This document shows positions 12,851 to 24,670 of a DNA stretch of 64,000 nucleotides, in pieces. The DNA is from Carallia brachiata (taxonomy: Eukaryota > Streptophyta > Magnoliopsida > Malpighiales > Rhizophoraceae): NCBI GenBank assembly GCA_021464245.1, contig JADCRB010000077.1:868001-932000 (forward strand). The letters run 5' to 3'. The position numbers and the translations under genes are program-made. Under the pieces are notes generated by a model that did no database searches, had not been told where the DNA came from, and saw only the letters and a program-made list of their open reading frames with translations. Every line of letters begins with the position of its first letter. Position 1 is the first letter of the stretch.

Positions 12851-14500
12851 TTGCATAGACGAGTGAATAAGAGTTAAGAGAAAGAGATAGAGTTACTTCT
12901 TGTGTATATTTTCGTAACTCTATTGCAAATTAACCTTAGCAGTTTTACACATCATAAATTATACAAATACAAAATGTGCAAAAATTTGTGAAACTTATAG
13001 CTTAAGTTTATGTGCAACAAATTTATAAACGATATGCACCACAGTTAATTCTATTACCACCCTATCCATCTATCATTTCCAATTACTAATTATCTTTTTT
13101 TCTTAATACTGATTAGGCATACTCAGACGGGCATGCAAATACTCAACAACTTCCCCTTATCAATCAACGGCTTCAGTATGAAATCCCAAATCATAAGAGG
13201 GACTCAACGTATAATTTCTATGCATTTCATTGGTATAAAATTGACCATTTTCATGTATTTAGTTTTTTATTTACTCATCCTACTACTAATAAGATATAGT
13301 ATCCAAGTTCGGGTTGTCCATTTCAATTTTGTTATACCACGTACAAAATAAGCTTACCACTATTAGAGTATGTATTAGAGTATAGAAACTTATATTAATA
13401 ATAATATGCTTTTTAGTATAGAGAAAAGTTAAGTGGCTGATGTTTAAGGGGGTGCAGGGTCAGAACAAAATACATCAGTCTAGTGCTTAAGTATACATTA
13501 AATGGATGAGAATATGATTTGAAAAGTAACAAAATGTTCTTGCCATCAACATTTCCACTTGATAGCTACCCTCTTAAACTGGGCTCATCATTCCACTAGC
13601 TAAAATGTGACATTAATCAAACTGAAGTTTCATCCTTTATTCACAAGAAAAGAAAGCTTACCCATGAACATTGATTAAATTTGCATTTTGAGAATAAATA
13701 ATAAATATCAACGTCAACAAAGAAAACATTCACTTCTTTGCAAAGGCGGAAAATCTTTGGTAAGCATAAGTTAAGCGAGATCAAAATAATATGAACTGTT
13801 AGTTGAATTTAAAAATAAAAAAAATAAATTATTAGATACTATTAAATAGACTATATATTTATCTGTATTTTTCTAATTTATACTCACATAGTTATTATTT
13901 TCAAAGAAAAGGACCATAACAATCGGTTTTGCAAACATTTGTAAGATGCACTCGCGTCAAACACATATATGTGTGTGTGTGTGTGTATTTGCATGGATTT
14001 GTTGTCTCCTTGTATATCAATATCTAATGCCTTAATAAGATTGTGTACAAAATATACCTTTTTAAGAATTACTTATTTTATTGTATTAATAAATGTAGTG
14101 TAGTTATCATAATGATTATTTTCTTTTTCATTTGTCATCAAAACTTGTTATTCTTGTTTTTTCAGGCATCTTTGAAGTCAAGAGGCAGATAGAATATTTA
14201 ATTGAACAATAAAAACTAATTAATCAAAAGAAGCAAAAAAACAAAAATTTTCGACACTTATTAGTCCTTTTATTTTTTTAAATAAATCTACTTAGCTTGA
14301 CATTGTAGAGCATACAAGGGCACATAATACATGTGGTACGATAGTATGTTCAAGTGATCATGTGAAAAAAAAAATATTTTTTTATCACAAATGGTAAAAG
14401 AAAGAACAAAAGATTAGGACAAAAAGAAAAACCAAAAAAAAAAAAAGATCAGGAAACAAACGCACTAGAAGAAAGAAAACACTGAAAGGACTCAATTAGT
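12851..14500. other. Intergenic DNA with a TG microsatellite
   Basis: No gene recognised. A short (TG)n tract preceded by an AT step lies at about 13962-13988. Otherwise AT-rich sequence with short ORFs lacking homology. Confidence 0.5.
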
Positions 14501-14539
14501 TGTCCCTAAGCAAGACTACATGCTATTAGGAGTTTTTTC

Positions 14540-15150
14540 ATGCTGGGTCAAACTCAAATTGGTTAGAAGATAAGAGATTATATTCTTATCTCGTCAAGAT
14601 ATTATGTTGTTATCTCTTTAAGATATTGAAGTTTATATTTTAAAGAGATTCTCTTCTTATCTTTAAGAGATTGTGTCTTTATTTGTTTAAGAGATTGTGT
14701 CATTATTTTTTTAATAGATTGTATTATTATCTCTTTAAGAAATTATATTTTTAGCTTTTTTGGTAGAATCTATATAAGCTAAATACCACACCTAGGATGT
14801 TACTAAAGGAGAGAGGAGACAAGAGTTAGGAAAATGCTTTTTTGTATTAGGTTTCGCTCTCTCGTGTTTTTTGTCCTTAGTATGTATTGAGAGGGAGAGA
14901 GCTTGAGTGTCTATTTTGGTGTGTTGTGAGGTTTATGCAAGTGAAATGAGTGTCTATTTGGGTGTGTTAGACTTTTGGGTAGTAAACCTTTTGTGAAATA
15001 CTGTAATTTCTTTCTTTGCTATGTCAATAAAATTCTAATTCGTCTTCATCTGTGAACGTAGGCTTAAGCCTAATCACATTATATTTTTGTGTCTATTTTT
15101 CTTTTCCCTATACTTTTATATTTTTTTGGTGTTTATTAGAGTTTCAGTCG
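14540..15150 (+). mobile_element. Probable Copia-type LTR fragment
   Basis: Repeated U3-like region, a TATA-like tatataagc near 14771, a transcript-like stretch, then tctgtgaacgtaggcttaag near 15050, similar to the U5 of many plant Copia LTRs. No primer-binding site, coding region or second LTR was found, and the ends are uncertain. Confidence 0.35.
14560..14757. repeat. Imperfect tandem repeats with a palindromic core
   Basis: About six degenerate units of roughly 35 bp built around tctctttaagagattgt, whose core tctctttaagaga is a palindrome. It lies just upstream of tatataagctaaatacc and a downstream segment with ctgtgaacgtaggcttaagc, a layout that resembles the U3-R-U5 of a Copia LTR. Confidence 0.6.
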
Positions 15151-15499
15151 TGTAATAGAAAATTTCTCAACATTTCACATATTACTAGTTTATCCTCAGA
15201 TTCAAGCCAAAACGAAAGAACAAAAGTTGTTCTCTCGGAGTGTATGCTATGGAATCTAAAGGCCGCTGCAAATAAGATAAGCATTCGGCTAGGATATTTC
15301 AATAAAGATCAAACTTCAAATCTGTCTGTTTTAACTTGTGCACCGTAGTTGAAAAGTCTAATTTCACAGTAATGTACTTGGTACCTCTATCCCAAACTAG
15401 TTGAAGTGTCACACAAATAACCTTTAATTTCACTGCAAATAATTGAAAATAGTCTGCAAAAGAAAATAATTTTTTAGAGCTTAAATGATGCAAAAATTA

Positions 15500-15608
15500 T
15501 TTTACTTGGACTGTTATAAAGGTGAATTTTGTCTTAAATAAAGTAGTTCTGTTACATGACTTGAAGCAATTCTTCTATATTTCCAATCATATTCTCTTTT
15601 CAATTCTA
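15500..15608 (+). mobile_element. 3' end fragment of a Copia-like LTR
   Basis: Shares gttacatgacttgaagcaat and atatttccaatcatat with the end of the LTR at 19418-19889 and likewise ends in ttctaaca. Only about 110 bp is recognisable. Confidence 0.45.
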
Positions 15609-17593
15609 ACAATCTTAAGACAAAATTTTAGTTTGTGAGTAGATCATTTGAAAGGATTGGCTTTTGACTTCGTCAATTAAGGTGTGTCATTTTTCAATTG
15701 TGTGAAAATCATAAAATTCTAATAAGGTATGTGTTCTATTGAACTATGTGAAAACATTATGTTATTGATAGGTTCAATATTTACATAAGTTTTATGTATA
15801 TATATATATTTGTGGTTTAACTATGTAAATATTGTGAATTTTGGCAGATTTTACTTCGGTTACTTATTTTATATTTTGTAGGACAAATGGATGAAATTGA
15901 AGTAATTGAAGCGTCAAAAGGACCTATCGGGTGTTAAAAGAGTGGAAACGAGCCAAGAACCAAAAGAACCAAACTAAAATTTGGTTGGAAAGCTGATTTG
16001 TGTTTAGTTCGAGTAAAATTTCATAACTTTGTGCACTGCTCGGTATTTTGGCTATAACTTCCTTTACACATGTCAGAATTGGAAGATTTTTTAATCAAAT
16101 CAAGCTAAGAGATAGAGATACAGCTTTGCTATTTTGATCGACTTTGGATTCTGATTGGAAGGGGTCGAAATTTGTGTCTAAAAATACAGGGTTAAAACTG
16201 TTTAGAAATTTTACAAATTCTTTTTCGACTTGAATTTGAATACTCTGGGGCTTACACTGTTATTATTTGGGGAACTACGTACACTAAAGTTACATAATTT
16301 TGAGGGGACTTTCGGAGGCTATTCTAAAAGATGATACAAAGAAAAACATAGAGAGCGAAGAGAAAAAGAACAAATGGAGGAACTTGAAGACGTCAAACAT
16401 GAGTTTTATAATTTTATTCCTTTTTTTTTTCCTCTTTTGAACTCTTTGATGTTGATTATTAGTTTTCTTTTGATTTTTAGTATGAGTAGTTATAACTTTA
16501 AACTGGGGTGAAAGAGATATAGTTTAGTTTAGGATTATGAATTATATGATTTTTGTGGATATTTTATAGTTCTCTTAATTATATTGCAATTTAATGTTGA
16601 GAACTAGATTTGATTTATCTATTTTGTTCTAATTATGCTTTTATGCCTAGCCACCATAAAAGTAGTCATAGGATTTGTGTTAAGATCGATAGATGAGACA
16701 CGACTCGTGTACAAAAATAGATAAACATACGAACTTTGAGTCAGAGATGAGAAGAGTTTATATGATGTCGTTAAAAATTCTCTATTTTTAATGGATTTAA
16801 TCTATTTTGTGTGAGTTCGAGATAAGATCATAATTAGATTGAATATGGTTAGAATTGCTTGACAAAGAATAATACTAACTAAGTAAGAAGAATTTATCAT
16901 TCAAATCGTTTGTCCACAAAATTTCATATATTTCAATCCCTTCTAGGTGAAAACCCAAAGTTTTAGTACTTTTATTCTTGAGTCGTCTCCAAAGTGCCAT
17001 TAGTTTCATTTAATTAATTTAATTTGCTTAATTTAATAGTATTTATTTATTTGTTTATTTATTTTATATTTCCACCACATAAATCTTTTTTTCAAATAGC
17101 ATAAATTATAATTGATCATTTGTTCCCTTACACCTAGAATATTCACTAGGTTTTATTACTATGATTGACTCTATTCACTTGCAGGATTTTATTGATCAGT
17201 TATCGTGTTGGTCTTGGTGCATATATATATTTAATGTGAGAATAGATTATGGTTGTGGTCCTGCGTTGGTCACATTGCATGTACATTCATAAATAAAAAG
17301 AGACACATGACACATTTATGCATTAGTTTATATGCATACATATGTGTTTTAAGTTTATAATAAGAAATTGTTATTCTTTGGTAAAAGAGTGCACACATGG
17401 CTTCTAGCGAAAAGAAAAAAAAATGGTTTAAAAAAAGGGGGCGTTATGCATGGACAATTGTTTTTTTAACGGACATGGCATATAAAACTAATGTGTTGTG
17501 ACATTTAGATTGAAATTATAATTGATTAAGATAGGCTTTTTGATAGTACGTAATTATCTTTATGCCTCACATTTTCACAATTTTGTGCAATTT
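15609..17593. other. Intergenic DNA, possible retroelement debris
   Basis: No gene identified. Some segments (about 15880-16400 and 16900-17220) read like degraded LTR-element leader or LTR sequence, but I found no ends, primer site or protein domain to support a call. Confidence 0.3.
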
Positions 17594-20093
17594 TATATTT
17601 GGGGTAAATCCAGGCATGTAGTCTATTCGTATTATTATTTAATGGATTGCTCAGGAGTACCATATATTTGTCCTATATGACAACTGAAAAAAATTATTGA
17701 AAATTGTTACTTTAGTTATAGCTATGTTGCGTTAGAGTCTATTAGTAATTAGTAGCTACTTGACAATATATCATGCACATGTCAGCGTGATTGGCTACAC
17801 CATTGTTATAAGTTGAATTATTTAAATTAAAAAAAACCCATTTTAGTTTGTACTTATAATTACGTGTGTTTGCTAGTTATGTGCAGGAAACTTAAATATG
17901 CACGAATACATGAGTATATTGGATTCTGTCAATATCTATAAAACTGTTGTCCAAAACGGTGCCTTTGCATGGATGGCCTTGAATCATTCCTTAGCATTTA
18001 ATGCAGTAAAAGTTGCATACTTATAAAATGTAGGGTACATAGCAGGTGGCATTTATATGTGTACATTTTTGCTTTTTATGATTATAAAATTAAAATAAAA
18101 AAGGTGGAATTGTTCAAAAAAAAAAGAAATGCTGGCAATGAGAATAACATATTTCAAAGCAAGGCAAGTGACTAGCACCTACTTAAAAGCAAGGAAAAAT
18201 TAAGGTATATATCTAGTGAGATTTGTTCTCAAAAGGCACATTCTGAAAAGGTATTAATCAAGGACATGAGAACACTAACTGCAATTTATTGTAGTGATGT
18301 CCTTGTTACCTGCAAAATATTATCATTGTCTTAATTGGCGACTCGTAGAGATTAAAAAAGGGGTGCATACCATCTGTAGTAATTGCCATAACCATCAGGA
18401 CCAAGTGATTATATATTGTCTTAAATGTTTGAAGGTAGGTGTCAAACCTATGAAAAGAGACTAACAGAATGAGTACTTGTCGATTAGAATTTTGTCAAAA
18501 AAAATCTAGTCCTTCTTGGTCAAATTATCTTTCTTTCTTTTGCAAATAAAAGAAAGTAGTGGATGATGGCCTAGAGACAACTGTGCTGTAGTACAAACAA
18601 ATTAACATAAATATTGTAACGCTCATGGATCACGACTACTAGAGCAAGTGTCTCCAATACATTTGGAGTTAACGACTTTTTAGAGTGAAAGGGTGAGATA
18701 CTAATTGATAGTTTGACATTATCTCCTAATACATTTTAATAACCACATGATGGTTTATGATACCATGGTAAATATAGAAGACTTTTGAAAAGTCAGTTGC
18801 ATACTAAAAGGAAGGTTAATCCTTAATTAAAAGAGTTAACAAGAACTTGATGAACGAGATATCAAATAAGGGATGTGTCTTAAGTCCACAACTACCAATC
18901 ACTCGTGATGGACACTCAACTCAACGTTTAATACAACGTCAATCTTGAGTTTACAATGAGTTAAAGGACATCATCAATGTGATTGAAGCACTATACTTAA
19001 GTTATTTTTATCTTGAGGTTACATAGTATTTGGTTCCAACAGTTCACTTTGGAGGATTAGTTTAAACAACTCTTAACAAACTTTGTCATGTGGATGTGGA
19101 TGTGGAATGATGTCATTTGAAGAAGTTCAAGGACTTGACTTTAAAATATTCATGAAAAAGATATGGACACATGACTATACACATGTCACCTAAATTAAAG
19201 AGATGTTTGTAGCTGTAAGGTCAATTGTGTAAGGTGATTTTACAACTTATCAATAAAAATAGTTGGTTCAAAATTTGTCTACTATATTATTCGAGTTTGT
19301 TGTAATATACACTTCACTATGTAGTGGTTCAATCGTGAGACACCATTACTTATATAATTGACAATCAAAATTGCTAAAGATCTGTTACATTTTCAAATTT
19401 TGCAAATAGTGGAGGATTGTTGGGAAATTTTCAAAATTTAATTAATCGTGTCTACTAGTTAATTTGATAGTTATGGAAATACGTCTATTGATGAAAAGAC
19501 ATGTTGAAGAGTCATGTCCATTGATAAAGAGGCACATTAAAAGAGTCATGTTTATTAGGCTTAAAAGATGTATCTCTTGACTAAATAACTACTTTATTAA
19601 TCTCTTTATAAATATGTGATGTAGTCATTTACATGGATGTAGAGAATAGTGAGAAATCCATATATATTATAAGAGCAATTCTGAAATACTATAAAAGTTA
19701 TTATCGAGAGCTTGATTTAAGTAGTGTAAACTGCAGTTAAATATTGCTTCATTTTATCCTGTGAGGTAATTCGCAATAACTTGTTTACACCGTTATAAGG
19801 GTAAATTTTACTTTAAGGAAAGTGATTCGGTTACGTGACTTAAAGCAATTCTTTCATATTTCCAATCATACCTCCGTTTGGTTCTAACACACCATCAATT
19901 TTAAGTCAATTTTTATAGGTTTACATCATTTCAGGTGCACCCAATTTCATAATTTTTGTTGCCTGACCTCTTAAAACTACTATTTTTAGGTATCTTTGTG
20001 GTTTATATAAAATTTTACCCATTGTATACTCCATTCCACACATCTCACGATTGCATGGCAGTTGGCATCATCATCGGCTCAAAAGATGGTATA

Positions 20094-20128
<35 letters not shown>

Positions 20129-20942
20129 CATGGGACAGATAAAAGTTCAGAGGAATCATTGATCCATGCACAAGATTGGTGCATGAATACAGATTGCTAA
20201 GCCTCATTTTGCTAATAGGAACTGCTAAATCATAGTTAATCATTAATCCTGTGCTCGATTAACCTAGTGATCCAGTTGCCTTTCTCCGCCATCATTTTTC
20301 CCCATTTGCCTCCCTGTCCGACACATCCAATCAGCACATAATCAATAGTTAAAAAAAAGAAAATATACAATTAAAACACAAATGGATTGGCTGTGTTAAT
20401 AACAATATTATTTATTTTCATTTTTTAAAATATAAAGAGAGTACATTTTATATCATATATATATATATATTATTACACTAAAAAAAATTTATATTTTTAT
20501 ATGGAGGCTCTCTTGGTCCTGTAAAGTCCAAAGCAATCCAGTGATGTTTACTAAAATTTGTTCTCACATAAATAATTTATCTTCTCTTTAGAGAGTCAGT
20601 ATAATTCTTTCTAGTAGACATTTCTTATGCAATTTGCTACGGACATCACCAATTAAAAATCAATACTTCAATAATTCTTAATGGTAAATTCATAATATAT
20701 TTGACTTTTAACTTTTTGATAGTCAATCAATACATGTTACATATAAACGACTGTAAAAAAAGATAAAAATAACTGTTATTAGCAAAATCTTGTTTCCTGT
20801 TTATCTATCTTTTCTTTAGAGAGTTAGTGTAATTCTTTATATTTTTTATTTTTTACCATTTTAAAAAATAACAACTATATATATATATATATTTGTTTTA
20901 GTTAAATTCATTTTAATTTGGTATAAGTTAAATTAAAATTCT
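17594..20942. repeat. Tandem duplication, copy A (about 3.35 kb)
   Basis: Begins ttttatatttggggtaaatc and ends ttaaattaaaattct, where copy B starts directly. The same order of landmarks occurs in both: the atgtagtctattc start, ttaaattaaaaaaaaccc, the gtggaattgttc block, aagtccacaactac, the ctcacgattgcat block, and the closing tttaatttggtat. Copy A has about 730 bp (19203-19933, containing an LTR) that copy B lacks. No protein-coding gene recognised. Confidence 0.88.
19418..19889 (+). mobile_element. Copia-type LTR (3' LTR or solo remnant)
   Basis: Starts tgttgggaaattttc after a purine-rich gtggaggat (polypurine-tract-like) and ends gttctaaca, so it has TG...CA ends and is about 472 bp. Its last 150 bp is related to the solo LTR at 54624-55298 (shared cattttatcctg and gaattcgca). 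No reverse transcriptase or integrase remains nearby. It lies in the part of copy A that is absent from copy B. Confidence 0.6.
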
Positions 20943-21599
20943 ATTTTATATTTGGGTTAAATCTAGACATGTAGTCTATTCATATCATTATTTAATGGAT
21001 TGCTCAAGATAACCATATATTTGTCCTATATGACAAACTGAGAAAAATTATTGAAAATTGTTATTTTGGTCATAGCTATGTTGCATTAGAGTCTATTAGT
21101 AATTAGTAGCTACTTAACAATATATTATGCACATGTCAGCACAATTAGTTACACTATTGTTATAAGTTGAATTATTTAAATTAAAAAAAACCCATTTTAG
21201 TTTGCAATTATAATTACGTGCGTTTGCTAGTTATGTGCATGAAACTTAGATATACATGCATACATGAGTACATTGGATTCTGTTAATATCTATAAAACCA
21301 TTGTCCAAAATGGTGCCTTTGTATAGATGGCCTTGAAAGGAATTGTCATTCCTTGGCATCTAATGAATAGAAGTTATATACTTATAAAAGGTAGGGTATA
21401 TAACAAGTGACATTTATATGTGTATATAGGTTTTGGCCCTTTACATAAAGAAAGGCATAATGTTTTACTTATATGGTCATGAAGCAAAATGACCCTCGAA
21501 AGGAATTATTGATTCCTTGTTAAAGTTGTTGTGCATTTATAAAAATAAAAACAAAAATTGGCAAACAACTTCATGCGTATTTTATATATATATATATAT

Positions 21600-21815
21600 A
21601 AGATGTATAAACAAAACCCTTGGAATATGTGATTCTAAGGGATGTCAGAGCAATAGAATGAAATATATATGTACACACACGACGTAGAGACGGAACCCTT
21701 AGAACATGTGATTCCAAAGGATGTCAAAGGAATATATATATATATATATATATGATGTGATGTAGAGACGGAACCCTTAAAACATGCGATTCCAAGGGAT
21801 GTCAAAGTAATAGAA
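21600..21815. repeat. Tandem repeat, three units of about 85 bp
   Basis: Three copies of a unit with aacccttggaatatgtgatt and aagggatgtcaaag, separated by (AT)n. Present in copy B only. Confidence 0.75.
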
Positions 21816-22047
21816 CAAGATGCTTAGCACACTTTGGTTTGCTAGCGGTCACTGCATGAAATAAATTTACTGTAAAAAGGAGCAAAAATGAGTTCTAGTT
21901 CAGTAAAACAACACTTTTGCATACATGATGATCATTTATACACGTCTTCACTGTTAATTTGCAAGGTTATGTGTGTACATTTGTGCTTTTTATGATTATA
22001 AAATTAAAATAAAAAAAGGTGGAATTGTTCCAAAAAAAATGCTGGCA

Positions 22048-22169
22048 ATAGGAATAATATATTTCAATGCAAGGCAAGTGCCCAGCGCCTACCTGAAAGT
22101 AAGGAAATATAGGAATAATATATTTCAATGCAAGGCAAGTGCCCAGCGCCTACCTAAAAGCAAGGAAAT
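22048..22169. repeat. Perfect-looking 61 bp tandem duplication
   Basis: Two adjacent units each containing ataatatatttcaatgcaag and gtgcccagcgcctacct. Copy A has a single unit. Confidence 0.8.
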
Positions 22170-22257
22170 ATTAAGGGATATATCTAATGGGATTTATTCT
22201 TGTAAGGCACGTTGTGAAAAATTATCAAGACATGAGAACGCTAATTGTAATCTATTG

Positions 22258-22470
22258 CAGTGATGTCTTTGCTGCCTGCAAAATATTATCATTGTCTCAA
22301 TTGGTGACCAGTAGAGATCAAAAAGGGTGCATACCATTTCTAGTAATTGCTATAACCATCAGGATCAGTGATGTCTTTCTGCCTGTAAAATATTATCATT
22401 GTCTCAATTGGTGACCAGTAGAGATAAAAAAGGTGCATAACATTTATAGTAATTGCTATAACCATCGGAT
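22258..22470. repeat. Tandem duplication of about 107 bp
   Basis: Two adjacent units each carrying cagtgatgtctttg-type start, aatattatcattgtctcaat and aattgctataaccatc. The corresponding place in copy A (about 18290-18400) has one unit. Confidence 0.75.
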
Positions 22471-24229
22471 CAAGTGGCTATCTATTGTCTTAAAATTTTG
22501 AAAGTAGGTGTCAAACATCTGAAAAGAGACTGACAGAATGAGTACATGTTCATTAGAATTTTGTCAAAAAAAAATCTAGTCCTTCTCGGTCAAATTATTT
22601 TTCTTTCTCATGCAAATAAAAGAAAGTAGTGGATGATGGCCTAAGAGAATTGTGCTGTAGCACAAATAAATTAACATAAATATTGTGACGTTGTGGATCA
22701 TGACTACTAGAGCAAGTGTTTCCAATACATTTGGAGTTAATGACTCTTTAAGTGAAATGGTGAGATACAAATTGATAGTTTGATAGTATCTCCTATTATG
22801 TTTCAGTAAACATACGATAGTTTATGGTATCATGGTAAATATAGAAGACTTTTGAAAAATCAGTTGTAAACTAAAAGAAGGTTAAGCCTTAATTAAAAGA
22901 GTTAACAAGAACTTGATGAGCGAAACATCAAATGAGAGATGTGTCTCAAGTCCACAACTACTAATCACTCATAATGGACACTCAACTCAACGCTTGATAC
23001 AACATCAATCTTGAGTTTACAATGATTTAAAGGATACCATTAGTGTGATTGAAGCACTATACTTAAGTTATTTTCATGTTAAGGTTATATAGTGCTTAGT
23101 TCCAGCAGTTCACTTGGGAGGATGAGTTTAAATAACTCTTAATAATAGACTTTGCTTTGTGGATGTGGAATGGTGCCATTTCAAGAAATTCAAGGACTTA
23201 ACTTTAAAATATACATGAAAAGGATATGGACACATGACCATACATATGTCACATAAATTAAAGAGATATGCACACAGTTTCATAATTTTTGTTGCTTGAC
23301 CTCTTAAGGCTACTATTTTTAGGTATTTTTGTGGTTCACATAGAGTTTTACCCATTTGTATACTCCATTCCACACACCTCACGATTGCATAACAATTGAC
23401 ATCATCTTTTTCTCAAAAGATATATATATATGGGACAAATAAAAGTTCAAAGGAATCATCGATCCGTGCACAAGATTGGCATGTGAATACAAACTCCACT
23501 TGCCTAAACATGAAAAGTCTTCCATTCTATCCTTTCCCCAGCCTTCTAGGTGGCAAAAAGTGACAAGCCTCGTTTTGCTAATAGAAATCGGTAAATCACA
23601 GTTAATCGTTAATCTTGTCCTCGATTAACCTGGTGATCTCGCTGCCTTTCTCCGCTATCATTTCTCCCCATTTGCGTCCCTGTCTGACACATCCAATCGG
23701 CACATAATTGAAAATTAAAAAAAAAAATAAAACACAAATGGATTGGTTGTTTTAATAATAATATTATTATTTATCTTTTCATTTTCTAAAATATAAAGAG
23801 AGTTACATTTTCTCTTTACATATATATATATATCACCAAAAAAAATCTATAATTTTATATATAGGCTAGCTTGGTCTTGCAAAGTCCCAAACAATCTAGT
23901 GATATTTACTAAAATTTGTTCTCACGTAAATAATTTATCTTATATTTAGAAAGTCAATGTAATTCTTTCTAGTAGACATTTCTTATGCAGTTTGCTACGG
24001 ACATCACCAATTAAAAATCAATACTTCAATAATTCTTAATGGTAAATTTATAATATATTTTACTTTTAACTTTTTGATAGCAATCAATATATATTACATA
24101 TAAACGACTGTAAAAAAAATATAAAAATAACTGTTATTAACAAAATCCTGTTTCCTATTTATCTATCTTTTCTTTAAAGAATCAGTGTAATTCTTTATAT
24201 TTTTTTTATTTTTTTACTGTTTTAAAAAT

Positions 24230-24265
<36 letters not shown>

Positions 24266-24311
24266 TAGTTGAATTCATTTTAATTTGGTATAAATTAAAT
24301 TAAAATTCTAG

Positions 24312-24670
24312 GGAAAAAAAAACGCTTTGAGATTTTCTCCGTCCCTCTCCGTTAATTTTTCCTCTCTCTTTCTCAACCGGCTTGACGTCATTTTCTTCCA
24401 CTCGGGGAAAGACGGAGACTCAGAGAGAGAGAGAGAATTTGAAATCTTCCGAGAAAATTGCTTTGAGGTTTCTTTCGTTCTTTCTTTATTTCTTTTTTTG
24501 AATTTTTTCTCGGATTCTTAAAAGGACGTCGTTCGATCTTTTTAGCTAGGGTTTCGATTGATTCTTTTCAGCTGAATTGAATTGTTGAATGAATGTGGAT
24601 TGGTGATGCGAATTGGTTTGAATTCTAGCTCCGATCCTGAAATTAGGGCTCCGCTTTGCCGGTTAAGGAG
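24312..24670 (+). promoter_or_regulatory. Transcript leader (5' UTR) region of the BSL gene
   Basis: Sequence changes at 24312 from AT-rich repeat to CT-rich leader typical of plant 5' UTRs (ctccgtccctctccg, a (GA)n tract at about 24421-24435). It runs to the start codon at 24671. The transcription start is not determined; the core promoter must lie in copy B of the tandem duplication. Confidence 0.55.

Larger units (their letters stand above)
20943..24311. repeat. Tandem duplication, copy B, reaching the BSL 5' UTR
   Basis: Second copy of 17594-20942, beginning attttatatttgggttaaat and ending ttaaattaaaattcta at 24311, immediately before the BSL transcript region. Therefore the whole BSL upstream region is duplicated DNA. 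Copy B carries extra local tandem repeats and several (AT)n runs. No ORF of interest. Confidence 0.88.

Noticed and set aside
15052..15348. 98-codon ORF in LTR-like debris
   Set aside because: Low-complexity translation of AT-rich DNA; no domain.
21600..21815. Spaced repeats that could suggest a CRISPR-like array
   Set aside because: The units are long, AT-rich and adjacent, with (AT)n between them, in a plant nuclear context; an ordinary tandem repeat.
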